A stretch of 59,420 bases of DNA from Hyphomicrobiales bacterium (GTDB taxonomy: Bacteria; Pseudomonadota; Alphaproteobacteria; Rhizobiales; Rhizobiaceae), in assembly GCA_900471485.1 (NCBI GenBank), contig UCEU01000035.1, positions 1 to 59,420 of the forward strand, written 5' to 3'. A program made the translations under genes and the position numbers. The notes beneath the pieces were generated by a model. It was given only the letters and a program-made list of their open reading frames with translations. It ran no database searches and was not told the origin of the DNA. This document shows positions 26,766-35,320 of the stretch, piece by piece; the first letter of the stretch is position 1, and the number at the start of each line of letters is the position of its first letter.

Positions 26766-28283
26766 TTATCCGGCCATCTGAGCCGGTAGCGCGGCCATGT
26801 ACTCCTCCAAAACCGCGGCTTGCTCCCTCGTCAGGCGCAAGCCCTCCTTCGTTCTCCTCCAGAGCACGTCATCGGCGTGTCTCGCCCATTCGTGCTCGAT
26901 CAGGTAGCGAACCTCCACCTCATAGAGGTCGCTCCCGAAACAGCGCCCGAGATCCTCGGTCCCGCGCGCCTGTCCCAAAAGCACCGCAGCCTTCGTGCCG
27001 TAGCGGCGAACGAGGCGGCGGGCATGCGTATCGATGAGAAACGGATAGCTGCCCTTCAGCTTGCGCACTTCCGCATCGTATCCCTGCGCCGGAAAATCGC
27101 CGCCGGGCAGATGGCTCTTGGCCGTCCACGGGGCACCCTTGGCGCCGATCGCAGCACTGATCTTCTCCAGCGCGTGCTCCGACAGCCGGCGATAGGTCGT
27201 GAGCTTGCCGCCGAACACGTTGAGCAACGGCGCCGGCGCGCCCTCGCCTTGGAGCTTCAGCACGTAATCGCGCGTCGCTTCCTGCGCCTTGGACGCGCCG
27301 TCGTCGAACAGCGGGCGCACGGCCGAATAGGTCCAGACGATATCTTCCGGCCGCACCGGCTCGTTGAAATACTCGCTCGCGGCCTTGCAGAGATAGGTCG
27401 TCTCTTCGTCCGAAATCTTCACATCCTTCGGATCGGCCTTGTAGTCGCGATCGGTGGTGCCGATCAGCGTGAAGTCCTGCTCGTAGGGGATCGCGAAAAT
27501 GATGCGGTTATCGGGGTTCTGGAAGAAGTAGGCCCTGTTATCGTTGAACTTCTTCTTCACGACGATATGGCTACCCTGGACAAGGCGGACATGCCGCGCC
27601 TCGTTCTGCCCGAAAGCAGCGCGAATGACGTGATCGACCCATGGACCCGCCGCGTTGACCAGCATCCGCGCCTGGAAGTACCGCTTCTCGCCGGTCACCG
27701 TATCCACGGTCTCGATCGCCCAGAGGCCGTTCTCGCGGTGCGCGGAGACCACCTTGGTCCGCGGCATGATCAGCGCACCCTTGTCGGCGGCGTCACGGGC
27801 GTTCAGCACCACCATCCGCGCGTCATCGACCCAGCCGTCGGAATATTCGAACGCCTTCGAGAACAGCGACTTCAAAGGCTTGCCCGCCGGATCGCGGCGC
27901 ATGTCGAGCACCTTGGTCGGCGGCAAAAGCTTGCGGCCGCCGAGATGGTCGTAAAGAAACAACCCCAGCCGGATCAGCCATGCCGGCCGGATGCCGCCCT
28001 TGTGATAGGGCAGCACGAAGCGCATCGGCCAGATGATATGCGGCGCCATCGCCCACAGGATCTCGCGCTCCATCAGCGATTCGCGCACCAAACGAAACTC
28101 GTAATGTTCGAGATAGCGCAGACCGCCGTGAATGAGTTTGGTGGCGCCGGAAGACGTGCCGGAAGCGAAATCGTTCATCTCGGCCAGCGCCACCGAATAG
28201 CCGCGCCCGATCGCGTCACGCGCGATACCGCAGCCGTTGATGCCGCCACCGATAACGAAAAGATCGTGAATCTGACCGCTCAC
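26766..28283 (-). CDS. glpD: Glycerol-3-phosphate dehydrogenase, FAD-dependent aerobic type
   Basis: 505 residues. The GTG at 28283 is chosen because GGGGACAT lies just upstream and the FAD-binding HDLFVIGGGINGCGIARDA starts six residues in; a longer frame to 28361 adds a Phe-rich stretch unlike the family. It oxidises sn-glycerol-3-phosphate to dihydroxyacetone phosphate at the membrane, passing electrons to quinone. Other family motifs: SGTSSGATKLIHGGLRYLEH and LLNVFGGKLTTYRRL. It is the first gene of the glycerol operon; the 176-bp region upstream holds probable GlpR sites. Confidence 0.95.
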   Translation of the reverse strand: MSGQIHDLFVIGGGINGCGIARDAIGRGYSVALAEMNDFASGTSSGATKLIHGGLRYLEHYEFRLVRESLMEREILWAMAPHIIWPMRFVLPYHKGGIRPAWLIRLGLFLYDHLGGRKLLPPTKVLDMRRDPAGKPLKSLFSKAFEYSDGWVDDARMVVLNARDAADKGALIMPRTKVVSAHRENGLWAIETVDTVTGEKRYFQARMLVNAAGPWVDHVIRAAFGQNEARHVRLVQGSHIVVKKKFNDNRAYFFQNPDNRIIFAIPYEQDFTLIGTTDRDYKADPKDVKISDEETTYLCKAASEYFNEPVRPEDIVWTYSAVRPLFDDGASKAQEATRDYVLKLQGEGAPAPLLNVFGGKLTTYRRLSEHALEKISAAIGAKGAPWTAKSHLPGGDFPAQGYDAEVRKLKGSYPFLIDTHARRLVRRYGTKAAVLLGQARGTEDLGRCFGSDLYEVEVRYLIEHEWARHADDVLWRRTKEGLRLTREQAAVLEEYMAALPAQMAG

Positions 28284-28459
28284 GCGTCCATGTCCCCAGA
28301 AATACCGCAACGCAAACAACACAACGCAATTGCGAAAGTGAAAACAGTTAAAGCGAAACAAAACCGAATGTCAAACGAATGTTTTGCACAGTTATGCCGT
28401 GCACCGATGTCGGCCGTATGACAACATCAGCCCTCGCATTGCGAAATTATCGAGCGATT
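28284..28459 (-). promoter_or_regulatory. glp operon promoter region with DeoR/GlpR-like repeats
   Basis: AT-rich gap. It contains a direct repeat CGAATGT (28365-28371 and 28376-28382, 11-bp period) and nearby related half-sites GCGAAAG (28332-28338) and GCGAAAC (28353-28359), which resemble DeoR-family GlpR half-sites (CGAACAT type). No glpR gene is present in the window, so the repressor would be encoded elsewhere. The promoter itself was not located precisely. Confidence 0.4.
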
Positions 28460-29281
28460 TCAGACGGGATCGGCAACCCTGAAGTAGGTGCGCGGCGGCG
28501 CCCCTAGCATACGCTTAAACATGGTGGTGAAAGCGGCGACGCTTTCATATCCGAGATCGAGCGCCACCGACGTCACCGACTCGCCAGCCGCAAGCCGAGG
28601 CAGCGCGGTAAAAAGTGCCGCCTGCTGGCGCCAGGTGGAGAGGCTGATCCCGGTCTCGCGCCGGAACGCGCGGGTAAAGGCGCGGCGGCTCATGTTCAGC
28701 CGTTCGGCCCAATCGTCGATCAGGAGCCGCGCCGTCGGATTGGAAAGAAAGGCGCGGCAGAGCGCTGCCAGCTTCGCATCCCCAGGAATAGGCAATCCGA
28801 GTTGCCGGTCGGGAAGCCTTGCGATCTCCTCCAGAAGCAGCGCCACGATCAGGCGCTTGCGCCGTGAACTGCCGATGTCACCCGTCGGAGACACCGCCTC
28901 TATGATCAGCGCCCGCGCCAGATCCGTCAGCCCCACCACCCGGATCGCCTGCGGCAGAGCGACCAGCGCGTCGGAGCTGACATAAGCCGACAGCATGGTG
29001 ACTTCGCCGAGCATGTCGACCGAGTGGTCGAGCTCGGCGGGTATCCAAAGCGCATGCTCCGGCGGCACCATCCATCGCCCCTGCCGCGACGACACCATCA
29101 GCACACCGGTGCGGGCATAGACGAACTGCGCCCGGCTGTGGTGATGCGCCGACACATGGTAACCCGATGGATATTGCGACGGGATCGTATGAACGGGATC
29201 AGCCGCCGCCTCGATCGCCGCCAGCCGCTCGACATGCAGCTTCGCCAGATCACCGGATCCCGAATTTTGCGGCTCAATCAT
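28460..29281 (-). CDS. AraC family transcriptional regulator with N-terminal cupin domain
   Basis: 273 residues from the ATG at 29281; a GTG at 29320 would add 13 residues, and neither has a strong ribosome site. Residues about 30-130 form the cupin-like effector domain (HHHSRAQFVYARTGVLMV, then PPEHALWIPAELDHSV). Residues about 170-265 form the AraC DNA-binding domain with DDWAERLNMSRRAFTRAFRR and the second HTH SVALDLGYESVAAFTTMFKR. It is divergent from the Fsr-like exporter (97-bp gap), the usual arrangement for a local regulator of an efflux gene. It is less likely to control the glp operon downstream. Confidence 0.9.
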   Translation of the reverse strand: MIEPQNSGSGDLAKLHVERLAAIEAAADPVHTIPSQYPSGYHVSAHHHSRAQFVYARTGVLMVSSRQGRWMVPPEHALWIPAELDHSVDMLGEVTMLSAYVSSDALVALPQAIRVVGLTDLARALIIEAVSPTGDIGSSRRKRLIVALLLEEIARLPDRQLGLPIPGDAKLAALCRAFLSNPTARLLIDDWAERLNMSRRAFTRAFRRETGISLSTWRQQAALFTALPRLAAGESVTSVALDLGYESVAAFTTMFKRMLGAPPRTYFRVADPV

Positions 29282-29378
29282 TCGGCTTGGCCCAGTTGCG
29301 AAAACATTGGACCAAAACACGAAAGCGGGACTGTCACAAGAAGACTATTCGAATATTCAGGTTTGACGGAGAAATATC

Positions 29379-30599
29379 GTGACGACAGGTACAATGACGG
29401 CGGAGAAACACGCCGCGGAACAGACAGTTTTCAGCATCATCATGGCAGTCAGCTTCTGCCATCTCTTGAACGACACCATGCAGTCGCTGATCCCGGCGCT
29501 CTACCCGATGATCAAGGACGGCTATGGTCTGGACTTTACCCAGATCGGCCTGCTCGGCCTGGTCTTCCAGGTCACCGCCTCGCTGCTGCAGCCGCTGATC
29601 GGCATCTACACGGACAAGCGTCCGCTACCCTATTCGCTGTCGGCCGGTATGGGCTTCACCCTGATCGGCCTCGTGTTGCTTGCCTATGCACACGCCTACT
29701 GGGTGCTGCTGGTCGGCGCCGGTGTCGTCGGCCTGGGCTCGGCGGTCTTCCATCCGGAATCCTCGCGCGTCGCGCGCCTCGCTTCGGGCGGACGCCATGG
29801 CCTCGCGCAGTCGCTGTTTCAGGTCGGCGGTAACTTCGGCTCGGCCATCGGCCCTCTGGCCGCCGCCTTCATCGTCCTGCCCCGCGGCCAGACCAGCGTT
29901 GCATGGTTCTCGCTGGCGGCGCTGACCGGCATGATCATCCTGTGGCGCGTCGGCGCATGGTACTCCAACCACCGCCGCACCACGGCTGGCCGCAAGGCAC
30001 CGACGCACGCCGTCGTCTTGCCCCGTGCCAAGGTCATCATGTCGATCGCCGTGCTCGCCATGCTGGTCTTCTCGAAATACGTCTACATGACCAGTCTCTC
30101 GAGCTACTACACCTTCTACATGATCGAGCGCTTCCAGGTCTCGGTGCAGATGGCGCAGATCCTGCTCTTCGTGTTCCTCGGCGCGGTCGCCATCGGCACC
30201 GTTGCCGGCGGCCCGATCGTCGATTGGTTCGGCACCAAGTTCGTGATCTGGTTCTCGATCCTCGGCGCCCTGCCCTTCACGCTGATCCTGCCTTATGCCG
30301 ACTACACCTGGACGATCGTGCTGACCTTCGTAATCGGCGTGATCCTGGCCTCCGCCTTCTCGGCCATCGTCGTCTTCGCGCAGGAACTGGTGCCGGGCCG
30401 CGTCGGCATGATTGCCGGCCTGTTCTTCGGCTTCGCATTCGGCATCGGCGGCATCGGCGCCGCCGCCCTGGGCATGGTCGCCGACCACAAGGGCATCGTG
30501 TTCGTCTACCACGTCTGCTCCTACCTGCCGCTGCTCGGCCTGCTGACGATCTTCCTGCCCGATATCGGCAAGGGTCGCCGCCACGCCGCCAAGGCCTGA
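29379..30599 (+). CDS. MFS exporter, fosmidomycin-resistance (Fsr) type
   Basis: 406 residues. The GTG at 29379 follows GGAGAAATATC; an ATG at 29394 is an alternative start. Twelve membrane helices; the first segment FSIIMAVSFCHLLNDTMQSLIPALYP, with its H-L-L-N-D motif, and the AVFHPESSRVARLASGGRHG loop are diagnostic of Fsr-like MFS proteins. It is a proton-coupled exporter in the inner membrane; the known Escherichia coli member confers fosmidomycin resistance, but the natural substrate is unknown. It is followed by a clear terminator. Confidence 0.92.
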   Translation: MTTGTMTAEKHAAEQTVFSIIMAVSFCHLLNDTMQSLIPALYPMIKDGYGLDFTQIGLLGLVFQVTASLLQPLIGIYTDKRPLPYSLSAGMGFTLIGLVLLAYAHAYWVLLVGAGVVGLGSAVFHPESSRVARLASGGRHGLAQSLFQVGGNFGSAIGPLAAAFIVLPRGQTSVAWFSLAALTGMIILWRVGAWYSNHRRTTAGRKAPTHAVVLPRAKVIMSIAVLAMLVFSKYVYMTSLSSYYTFYMIERFQVSVQMAQILLFVFLGAVAIGTVAGGPIVDWFGTKFVIWFSILGALPFTLILPYADYTWTIVLTFVIGVILASAFSAIVVFAQELVPGRVGMIAGLFFGFAFGIGGIGAAALGMVADHKGIVFVYHVCSYLPLLGLLTIFLPDIGKGRRHAAKA

Positions 30600-30621
30600 C
30601 GGATCAGCACATCGCAAAACA

Positions 30622-30653
30622 GAAAGGCCGAGGCTCCCCGCCCCGGCCTTTTC
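30622..30653 (+). terminator. Intrinsic terminator after the Fsr-like exporter
   Basis: Stem AAAGGCCG/CGGCCTTT (30623-30630 and 30644-30651) with a 13-nt loop, followed by a T-rich tail TTCATTTTC. It separates the exporter from the convergent SDR gene. Confidence 0.8.
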
Positions 30654-30671
30654 ATTTTCATGTGGTGCCGC

Positions 30672-31439
30672 TCAGATCGCGGTAAAACCGTTGTCGACGA
30701 ACAGATGTGCACCATTGACGAAGTTCGATTCGTCGCTGGCGAGATAGAGCGCAGCCCGCGCCACATCCTCCGGCTCGCCGATCCGGCCCTGCTGGGCGGC
30801 AATCGCCGCATCCGAGACATCCACGCCCAGCGCCTGCAGATCCCTCACCTCGCGCAGCCCGTGCGGCGTGCGGATGAAACCGGGGCAGACCGCGTTGCAG
30901 CGGATGTTCCGATCGCGGAACTCGACACCGATCGCCCGCGCGAACATGTGCACGGCACCCTTTGTCGTATCGTAGAGCACTTCCATTGGCGTCGCCGCGA
31001 CGGCCGATATCGACGAGGTGCAGACGATCGATCCACCGCCCGCGCCGATCATTCCCGGCAACACCGCCCGCGTCATCAGGAACATCGAGCGCACGTTGAC
31101 CGCATGCAGCCACTCCCACTCAGCAAGCGTCGTCTCGAGAAACGGCTTGATGACGATCGTGCCGGCATGATTGAACAGCACGGTGACCGCGCCGAACTTC
31201 TCCTCGACGCCCTTGACCGCCGCAATCACCGCTGCCTCGTCGGACACATCGGCCACCCAGTAATCGGCAATGCCGCCGGCGTCGCGGATCGCCTGCACGG
31301 TTTCGCGCGATGCCTCCTCGTTGCGGTCGATGATCGCGACCTTCGCGCCCTCCGCGGCAAAAAGCTTCGAGGCGGCTCCGCCCATGCCTGTCGCGCCGCC
31401 GGAGATGATTGCAATCTTGCCCTTCAGTCTGTCGACCAT
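30672..31439 (-). CDS. SDR family NAD(P)-dependent oxidoreductase
   Basis: 255 residues. Classical short-chain dehydrogenase: the cofactor loop ISGGATGMGGAASKLF (TGxxxGxG-like, with Ser for Thr), D37-type acidic residue in IIDRN suggesting NAD, NHAG, the catalytic serine in CTSSISAV, and the YDTTK active site. The C-terminal GEPEDVARAALYLASDES and VNGAHLFVDNGF are standard. The substrate is unknown. It is monocistronic; upstream lie a hairpin (31682-31713) and the small-RNA array. Confidence 0.9.
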   Translation of the reverse strand: MVDRLKGKIAIISGGATGMGGAASKLFAAEGAKVAIIDRNEEASRETVQAIRDAGGIADYWVADVSDEAAVIAAVKGVEEKFGAVTVLFNHAGTIVIKPFLETTLAEWEWLHAVNVRSMFLMTRAVLPGMIGAGGGSIVCTSSISAVAATPMEVLYDTTKGAVHMFARAIGVEFRDRNIRCNAVCPGFIRTPHGLREVRDLQALGVDVSDAAIAAQQGRIGEPEDVARAALYLASDESNFVNGAHLFVDNGFTAI

Positions 31440-31798
31440 TCCATTCCCCTTAAGACCATTGGTTCAACCCATGGCGGAGAATGGGCCTAGACACCAGCGA
31501 ATGTCCAGACAGCCTACCGTAACGTCAAGAAAAGACGGAGAGCGGCGCAGCACGACACTCGCGCTGGTAACCTTACCGACTAACCACTTGAGAAGCTTTG
31601 AGTTGTGGCGACAGCCGTCCGCGGGCATTGATATCGTCAGCGGCTCAGCACCAGCCGCGATCCGCAGGGGTACGGATCGGTAAGGCCCGCCCCGAGGGGC
31701 TTGGGGCGGGCTTCCCCCGATCGATCCGCATTGGGATCGCCATCGCCGAAAACCTTCAAAGCATTGATCCTCCCGACACAGCGAAAACGCCGGAATCG
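31440..31798. other. Non-coding stretch between SDR gene and small-RNA array
   Basis: No gene is supported here. It holds two hairpins: CGATCCG/CGGATCG (31658-31664, 31673-31679) and a long GC-rich stem CCCGCCCC/GGGGCGGG with flanking AAG/CTT (31682-31713). The second could be a weak terminator that shields the SDR promoter from transcription arriving from the right; its T-run is poor. Confidence 0.4.
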
Positions 31799-31952
31799 AA
31801 AAAGCCCGCCGCGGGAGGAGGTGCGACGGGCTTTTCCAGAATAACCGAACAGCGACTGGGAGGAGGAGTGCCGCTGTTCCTGCGAGCGCCTCTGGGAGGA
31901 GGAGTGAGGCGCTTGCAATTCGAAGCTCTGCGGGAGGAGGTGCATCGCTTCG
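31799..31952 (-). ncRNA. CcsR/cuckoo-type small-RNA array: four stem-loops with CCTCCTCCC loops
   Basis: Read on the minus strand there are four consecutive hairpins: 31952-31921 (stem CGAAGC/GCTTCG), 31916-31882 (AGCGCCTC/GAGGCGCT), 31879-31847 (GAACAGCG/CGCTGTTC) and 31835-31800 (AAAAGCCCG/CGGGCTTTT). Each presents CCTCCTCCC in its loop; the last ends in a T-run and acts as terminator. The stem sequences differ while the loop motif is constant, a sign of selection on the loop. The arrangement matches the conserved CCUCCUCCC-motif RNAs (CcsR of Rhodobacter; cuckoo RNA family), which also lie downstream of a DUF1127 gene, as this array does (190 bp). The loop complements GGAGG ribosome sites. 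Processing and number of mature RNAs cannot be read from sequence. Confidence 0.85.
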
Positions 31953-32070
31953 ATGAAAATAACTATACTCGAAACTCGCTCAAATTCTAGGCAGGATATT
32001 GCAGGACAGCCATGCACTCAGCGCATGGAATAAAATTGCAGCTACATCACCATTTCGCACGGCAGATAAC

Positions 32071-32105
32071 AAGAAAGGCGCCCGACCATTTCTGGTGAGC
32101 GCCTT
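32071..32105 (-). terminator. Hairpin after the DUF1127 gene (partial terminator or processing site)
   Basis: Stem AAGGCGC/GCGCCTT (32075-32081, 32099-32105) with an inner CACCA/TGGTC hairpin, and a short TTTCTTG tail on the minus strand, 37 nt after the stop codon. Read-through would place the small-RNA array in the same transcript as the DUF1127 message. Confidence 0.6.
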
Positions 32106-32141
32106 GCAATTCATGTGGTCGGTGTCGGACCGATTTCCCGA

Positions 32142-32288
32142 TTAGCGGGAAGCCGCGGCCCGTGCGACGCTGCGGATATCCGCGCGATCGATACCGAGAT
32201 CGCTGAGTTCGCGAGCTGTCATACGGCCAAGTTCGGAGACCGTCTGACGGTACTTGCGCCAATTGTTGAAGGAGCGTGCTACGTTCAT
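32142..32288 (-). CDS. DUF1127 small protein (48 residues)
   Basis: This short gene starts at ATG 32288 after AGGAAAGGGG and ends TAA at 32142. The translation begins MNVARSFNNWRKYRQTVSEL, continues GRMTARELSDLGIDRADIRS and ends VARAAASR: basic and helical, with the W-R-K-Y-R and E-L-x-D-L-G-I-x-R-x-D-I pattern that defines DUF1127. In Rhodobacter the homologous gene (RSP_6037, product CcaF1) precedes the CcsR small RNAs and is stress-induced; its product affects RNA turnover. The same gene-plus-array order here supports both calls. Confidence 0.9.
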   Translation of the reverse strand: MNVARSFNNWRKYRQTVSELGRMTARELSDLGIDRADIRSVARAAASR

Positions 32289-32729
32289 GATAATCCCCTT
32301 TCCTGGGCTTTCGAAGCTTAGCTGCCAGTCCTTGGCGCTTCGTTTGCTTCGATGACGCTCATATAAGTCCGCACCTCTTCCGATAACAGCGCCAAGACAT
32401 CAGAGCACCCATGCACGAAACGCATGACGCAACCCGACGGCGAGCCGAAACTGGTATCACCACCTGACAACAGAACCTGAAACACAGGAAGATCAAGGAG
32501 TTGCCTATTCCAGGGCAAATCCGTGCCTGTACCGCTACGGGACCCGATCGGTGGATATTTACCGATCATTATCCCTACCAATTCATTGAAATGGCGCGAC
32601 TCGGCGCGGCCGGGTCATCTGCAAACGCCGAAGCACACCCCTCTCCGGCACTGAAGGCCCGGCAGGCGGACCGCACGGGGACTATTTGCCGGGTCTTCAG
32701 GATGGAGCATTTCAAAGGGAGAGAAGATG
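32289..32729. other. Non-coding stretch upstream of the DUF1127 gene
   Basis: 441 bp with no supported gene; a 99-residue plus-strand frame (32501-32800) runs into the antisense of tRNA-Arg and is rejected. The part nearest the DUF1127 gene is its 5' leader and promoter; on the minus strand CTTATATGAG around 32355-32365 is a possible -10 area. A plus-strand CTGACA...ACCTGAA pair at about 32464-32481 resembles the eptA boxes but has the wrong spacing. Confidence 0.35.
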
Positions 32730-32806
32730 TGGCGACTCCTGCAGGGATCGAACCTGCAACCCCCGACTTAGAAGGTCGGTGCTCTATCCAGTTGAGCTAA
32801 GGAGCC
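32730..32806 (-). tRNA. tRNA-Arg (anticodon TCT)
   Basis: A 77-nt cloverleaf on the minus strand: acceptor GGCTCCT/AGGAGTC (one G-U pair), D-loop AGCTCAACTGGATAGAGC, anticodon stem CGACC-TTCTAAG-TCGGG region with TCT, T-arm GCAGGTTCGATCCCTGC, and an encoded CCA end. Confidence 0.95.
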
Positions 32807-32860
32807 GCAAAGCCGAACCGCTATTGCGGCAACGGCAAAAATTTCATGCCCGGAGAAGGA

Positions 32861-33166
32861 TCAGTGCGTCCAGGGCTGTGTCCGCGTATAGCGGAAATTG
32901 TCCGGATAGGCCACGGTCTGGCGCTGCGGATCTTTCGGCGCGATGACGCGGTATTCGATACCGTTGCGCTTGGCATAGGCTTCGGCCAGTTCCTGGCTTT
33001 CGAAAACCAGCTTCACCTGCTGGCGCATGTCGGCCGACGAGGTGTAACCCATGATCGGATCGATCGTCCGCGGAATTTCCTGGTCGAATTCCAGCACCCA
33101 GTTATGTGTCTTGGCCTTGCCGGACTGCATGGCGGTCTTGGCGGGACGGTAGATCTTGGCAGACAT
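32861..33166 (-). CDS. NADH dehydrogenase accessory subunit, NDUFS4-like
   Basis: 101 residues. ETC complex I subunit conserved region (NDUFS4 / 18-kDa AQDQ type). The start MSAKIYRPAKTAMQSGKAKT matches the family, as do WVLEFD, MGYTSSADMRQQVKLVF and the terminal YPDNFRYTRTQPWTH. In alphaproteobacteria this peripheral protein joins complex I at the NuoG/NuoE-F side in the cytoplasm, as in mitochondria; it is encoded away from the nuo operon, as here. It is followed by tRNA-Arg on the same strand. Confidence 0.93.
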   Translation of the reverse strand: MSAKIYRPAKTAMQSGKAKTHNWVLEFDQEIPRTIDPIMGYTSSADMRQQVKLVFESQELAEAYAKRNGIEYRVIAPKDPQRQTVAYPDNFRYTRTQPWTH

Positions 33167-33329
33167 TGCTGCGACGCCTCCGAATGAGCGGACTTTCGAA
33201 CTCAGGCTCGAGCTTCACCAACGAAGCCTGTTCGCCGCAAGTTCGCACGAAAAGATGAATTTTGCTTAGCCGCGAATGCCACGCATTTCAAGGAAAAAGG
33301 CGGCAGCCGGCAAACGACATCCGGGTCTG

Positions 33330-34967
33330 TCACATCGCCCGCACGACCGCGCTCTGCCCTGCCCGGCAGGGTGCGAAGATATCAAGCCTCGGATCATAGA
33401 CGCTCGTCGCCACATCCATCAGCCCGAGCACGCTGTGGAAGAAATTGTCGTGGGAGATCGAATCGCCGGCGCGTTTGCCGAGGCACGCCATGTTGATACC
33501 CGCGGCAGCCCGAAAGTCCGGCGCGAACCAGGCGATGACAGGCACGTCGATCTGCTGCGGCGGTGCGATGAAATAGGGCGTTCCATGCAGGTAGAGCCCG
33601 TTTTCACCAAGCGACTCGCCATGATCGGAGACATAGAGCATCGTAGCCGAGACCCCTTCACCGTGCCGCTGCAGCGTGTCGATCACCTTCGCAAGCACAT
33701 GATCGGTAAACAGGATGGAATTGTCATAGGCGTTGACGATCTCCTGCTGCGTGCAGGCTCCGAACTCCGCCGTCCGACAATCCGGCGTGAAGCGCCGAAA
33801 GTTGTCGGGATAACGCTGATAGTAGCCAGGCCCATGGCTGCCGAGTTGGTGCAGGACGAGCACACTGTCGCCGGTCACATTGGCGAGCCACTCATCGAGC
33901 TTGTCGGTGAGCACGGTGTCGAGGCACTCGCTGTCGCGACAGTAACGCGGATCGGCGGCATCCGGCAGGAACCGATAGGGAATACGGTTGGCAACGCCAT
34001 AGCTGCCGGTATCATTGTCCCACCACTCCACCCTCACCTTCGCGTGGCCGAGGATATCGGTCAGATTGTCGGTCTCCAGCCCCTTGCTATGGCTGTAGTC
34101 GCGGCGCGAATAGGAAGAGAACATGCAGGGAAGCGATACGGCGGTCGCTGTCCCGCAGCTCGTCGCGTTAGAGAAATAGACGATGTCGCGCGCCTTCATC
34201 TCCGGGTTTGTCTCGCGCCCATAACCGCCCAGCGAGAAATTCTGCGCCCGGGCCGTCTCGCCGACGACGATGATGGCGACACGCGGCTTGCCGCTGGCGC
34301 TTGGGCCCCGCTGATGCGCATCGGTGCCGAGCGGGCGACGCACGATGTTACGGTCCTCCTCCGACACGAAGACATAACGCGCAGCGCTGCTGATAGGGAT
34401 GAACGGGTTGAGCGTCAGCATGATGTCGCGATGTAGCCGACCGACCGCCGCGTAGGTCTTGGAAAAGGTGAGCCCCGCTGCGACAAAAATCGCAAGGCAC
34501 GGCAGGATGACGGCCATGTTATAGAGAAACTTGGCCCCGAACGGCCGATGCACCACGCGCACCCATAAGATGAACAGCGCCGGGAGTACCCCGTTCAGGA
34601 AGACATGGAAGAGGAAACTGATGGTGATCAGATGCGCCGATTCGGCCTTTGTCGTCACCGCCGCATTGCGGATCATCTCCTTGTCGATGATGACGCCGTA
34701 TTGATCCGTGAACCATGCGGCGATAACAGCGGCGAGAACGAAGAAGATTAGCGCCAGCTTGATCAGATACTTCACAGAGAAGGCCGTCATCGCGGCAATC
34801 GTCACGGCAACGATGCCGATTGCGAAAGCGACGAAGGCGAAGGGCTCCTCGGACAGATAGCCATAGGCCTTGCCCCAGAACGTCTGGTTGGCCACCGCCA
34901 TGATATAGAGCGCCGTAAGCACCGAAAGGCTGACGCTACCCATACGCGGACGCAGACCCGCGTCCAC
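33330..34967 (-). CDS. eptA: Phosphoethanolamine transferase, EptA/PmrC type (copy 2)
   Basis: 545 residues from a GTG at 34967, chosen because AGGAAGAGG lies directly upstream and the N-terminus then aligns with copy 1 (DAGLRPRMGSVSL against KAGLLAKRPEIGSVTL). A GTG at 35024 would add 19 residues. Five N-terminal membrane helices; catalytic T238 in GETARAQNFSLGGY, SCGTATAVSLPCMFSSY, HQLGSHGP and SDHGESLGENG all correspond to copy 1 at 16623-18275. Both proteins have the same length and motif spacing, so this is a duplicated or co-acquired pair. Its promoter region carries box C of the shared tandem motif at 35066-35081. Confidence 0.92.
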   Translation of the reverse strand: MDAGLRPRMGSVSLSVLTALYIMAVANQTFWGKAYGYLSEEPFAFVAFAIGIVAVTIAAMTAFSVKYLIKLALIFFVLAAVIAAWFTDQYGVIIDKEMIRNAAVTTKAESAHLITISFLFHVFLNGVLPALFILWVRVVHRPFGAKFLYNMAVILPCLAIFVAAGLTFSKTYAAVGRLHRDIMLTLNPFIPISSAARYVFVSEEDRNIVRRPLGTDAHQRGPSASGKPRVAIIVVGETARAQNFSLGGYGRETNPEMKARDIVYFSNATSCGTATAVSLPCMFSSYSRRDYSHSKGLETDNLTDILGHAKVRVEWWDNDTGSYGVANRIPYRFLPDAADPRYCRDSECLDTVLTDKLDEWLANVTGDSVLVLHQLGSHGPGYYQRYPDNFRRFTPDCRTAEFGACTQQEIVNAYDNSILFTDHVLAKVIDTLQRHGEGVSATMLYVSDHGESLGENGLYLHGTPYFIAPPQQIDVPVIAWFAPDFRAAAGINMACLGKRAGDSISHDNFFHSVLGLMDVATSVYDPRLDIFAPCRAGQSAVVRAM

Positions 34968-35049
34968 CGCCTCTTCCTGCCGATCGTTCAACACACGTCC
35001 CCACGCTTGCCACGCCACGGCCACCCTTTGCCGCAGCGCTCAGCCGGCG

Positions 35050-35084
35050 CAGATGTCAGCCTTTCCTGACACGGACCTGAAAAC
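35050..35084 (-). promoter_or_regulatory. Tandem 11-bp regulator box C and -10-like element before eptA copy 2
   Basis: Minus-strand core TTCAGGTCCGTGTCAG (35081-35066), ten bases, then CATCTG starting at 35055, as in boxes A and B. It lies 88 nt before the chosen start. An additional inverted TGTCAG/CTGACA pair (35054-35059 with 35066-35071) overlaps the box. Confidence 0.6.
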
Positions 35085-35166
35085 CGACTGTGTCAGGATG
35101 TCTGGGGACAGACGATTTAGATATTGCAGCCAGGGAACGAACCGTGTATTGCCCTCCCCGTCGGCA

Positions 35167-35243
<77 letters not shown>

Positions 35244-35320
35244 TCGCCTTCCCCTAAGGGTAAAGGCATGCAAGCAAACGCTCGCTTCCCCCAAGTCTTT
35301 TCCAACCGTAACATTCTCCG

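Noticed and set aside
31660..31713. Riboswitch or structured leader for the SDR gene
   Set aside because: The two hairpins lie more than 200 bp upstream of the SDR start and match no aptamer I recognise; a weak terminator is the simpler reading.
31847..31952. Repeated GGGAGGAGG units read as a CRISPR-like or tandem repeat array
   Set aside because: Only the nine-base loop is shared, the spacing is irregular and each copy is enclosed by its own unrelated stem. This fits a small-RNA array, not CRISPR.
32464..32481. Fourth candidate copy of the eptA-type box (CTGACA...ACCTGAA)
   Set aside because: The half-sites are five bases apart instead of three, giving a 13-bp rather than 11-bp period, and no CAT follows at ten bases.
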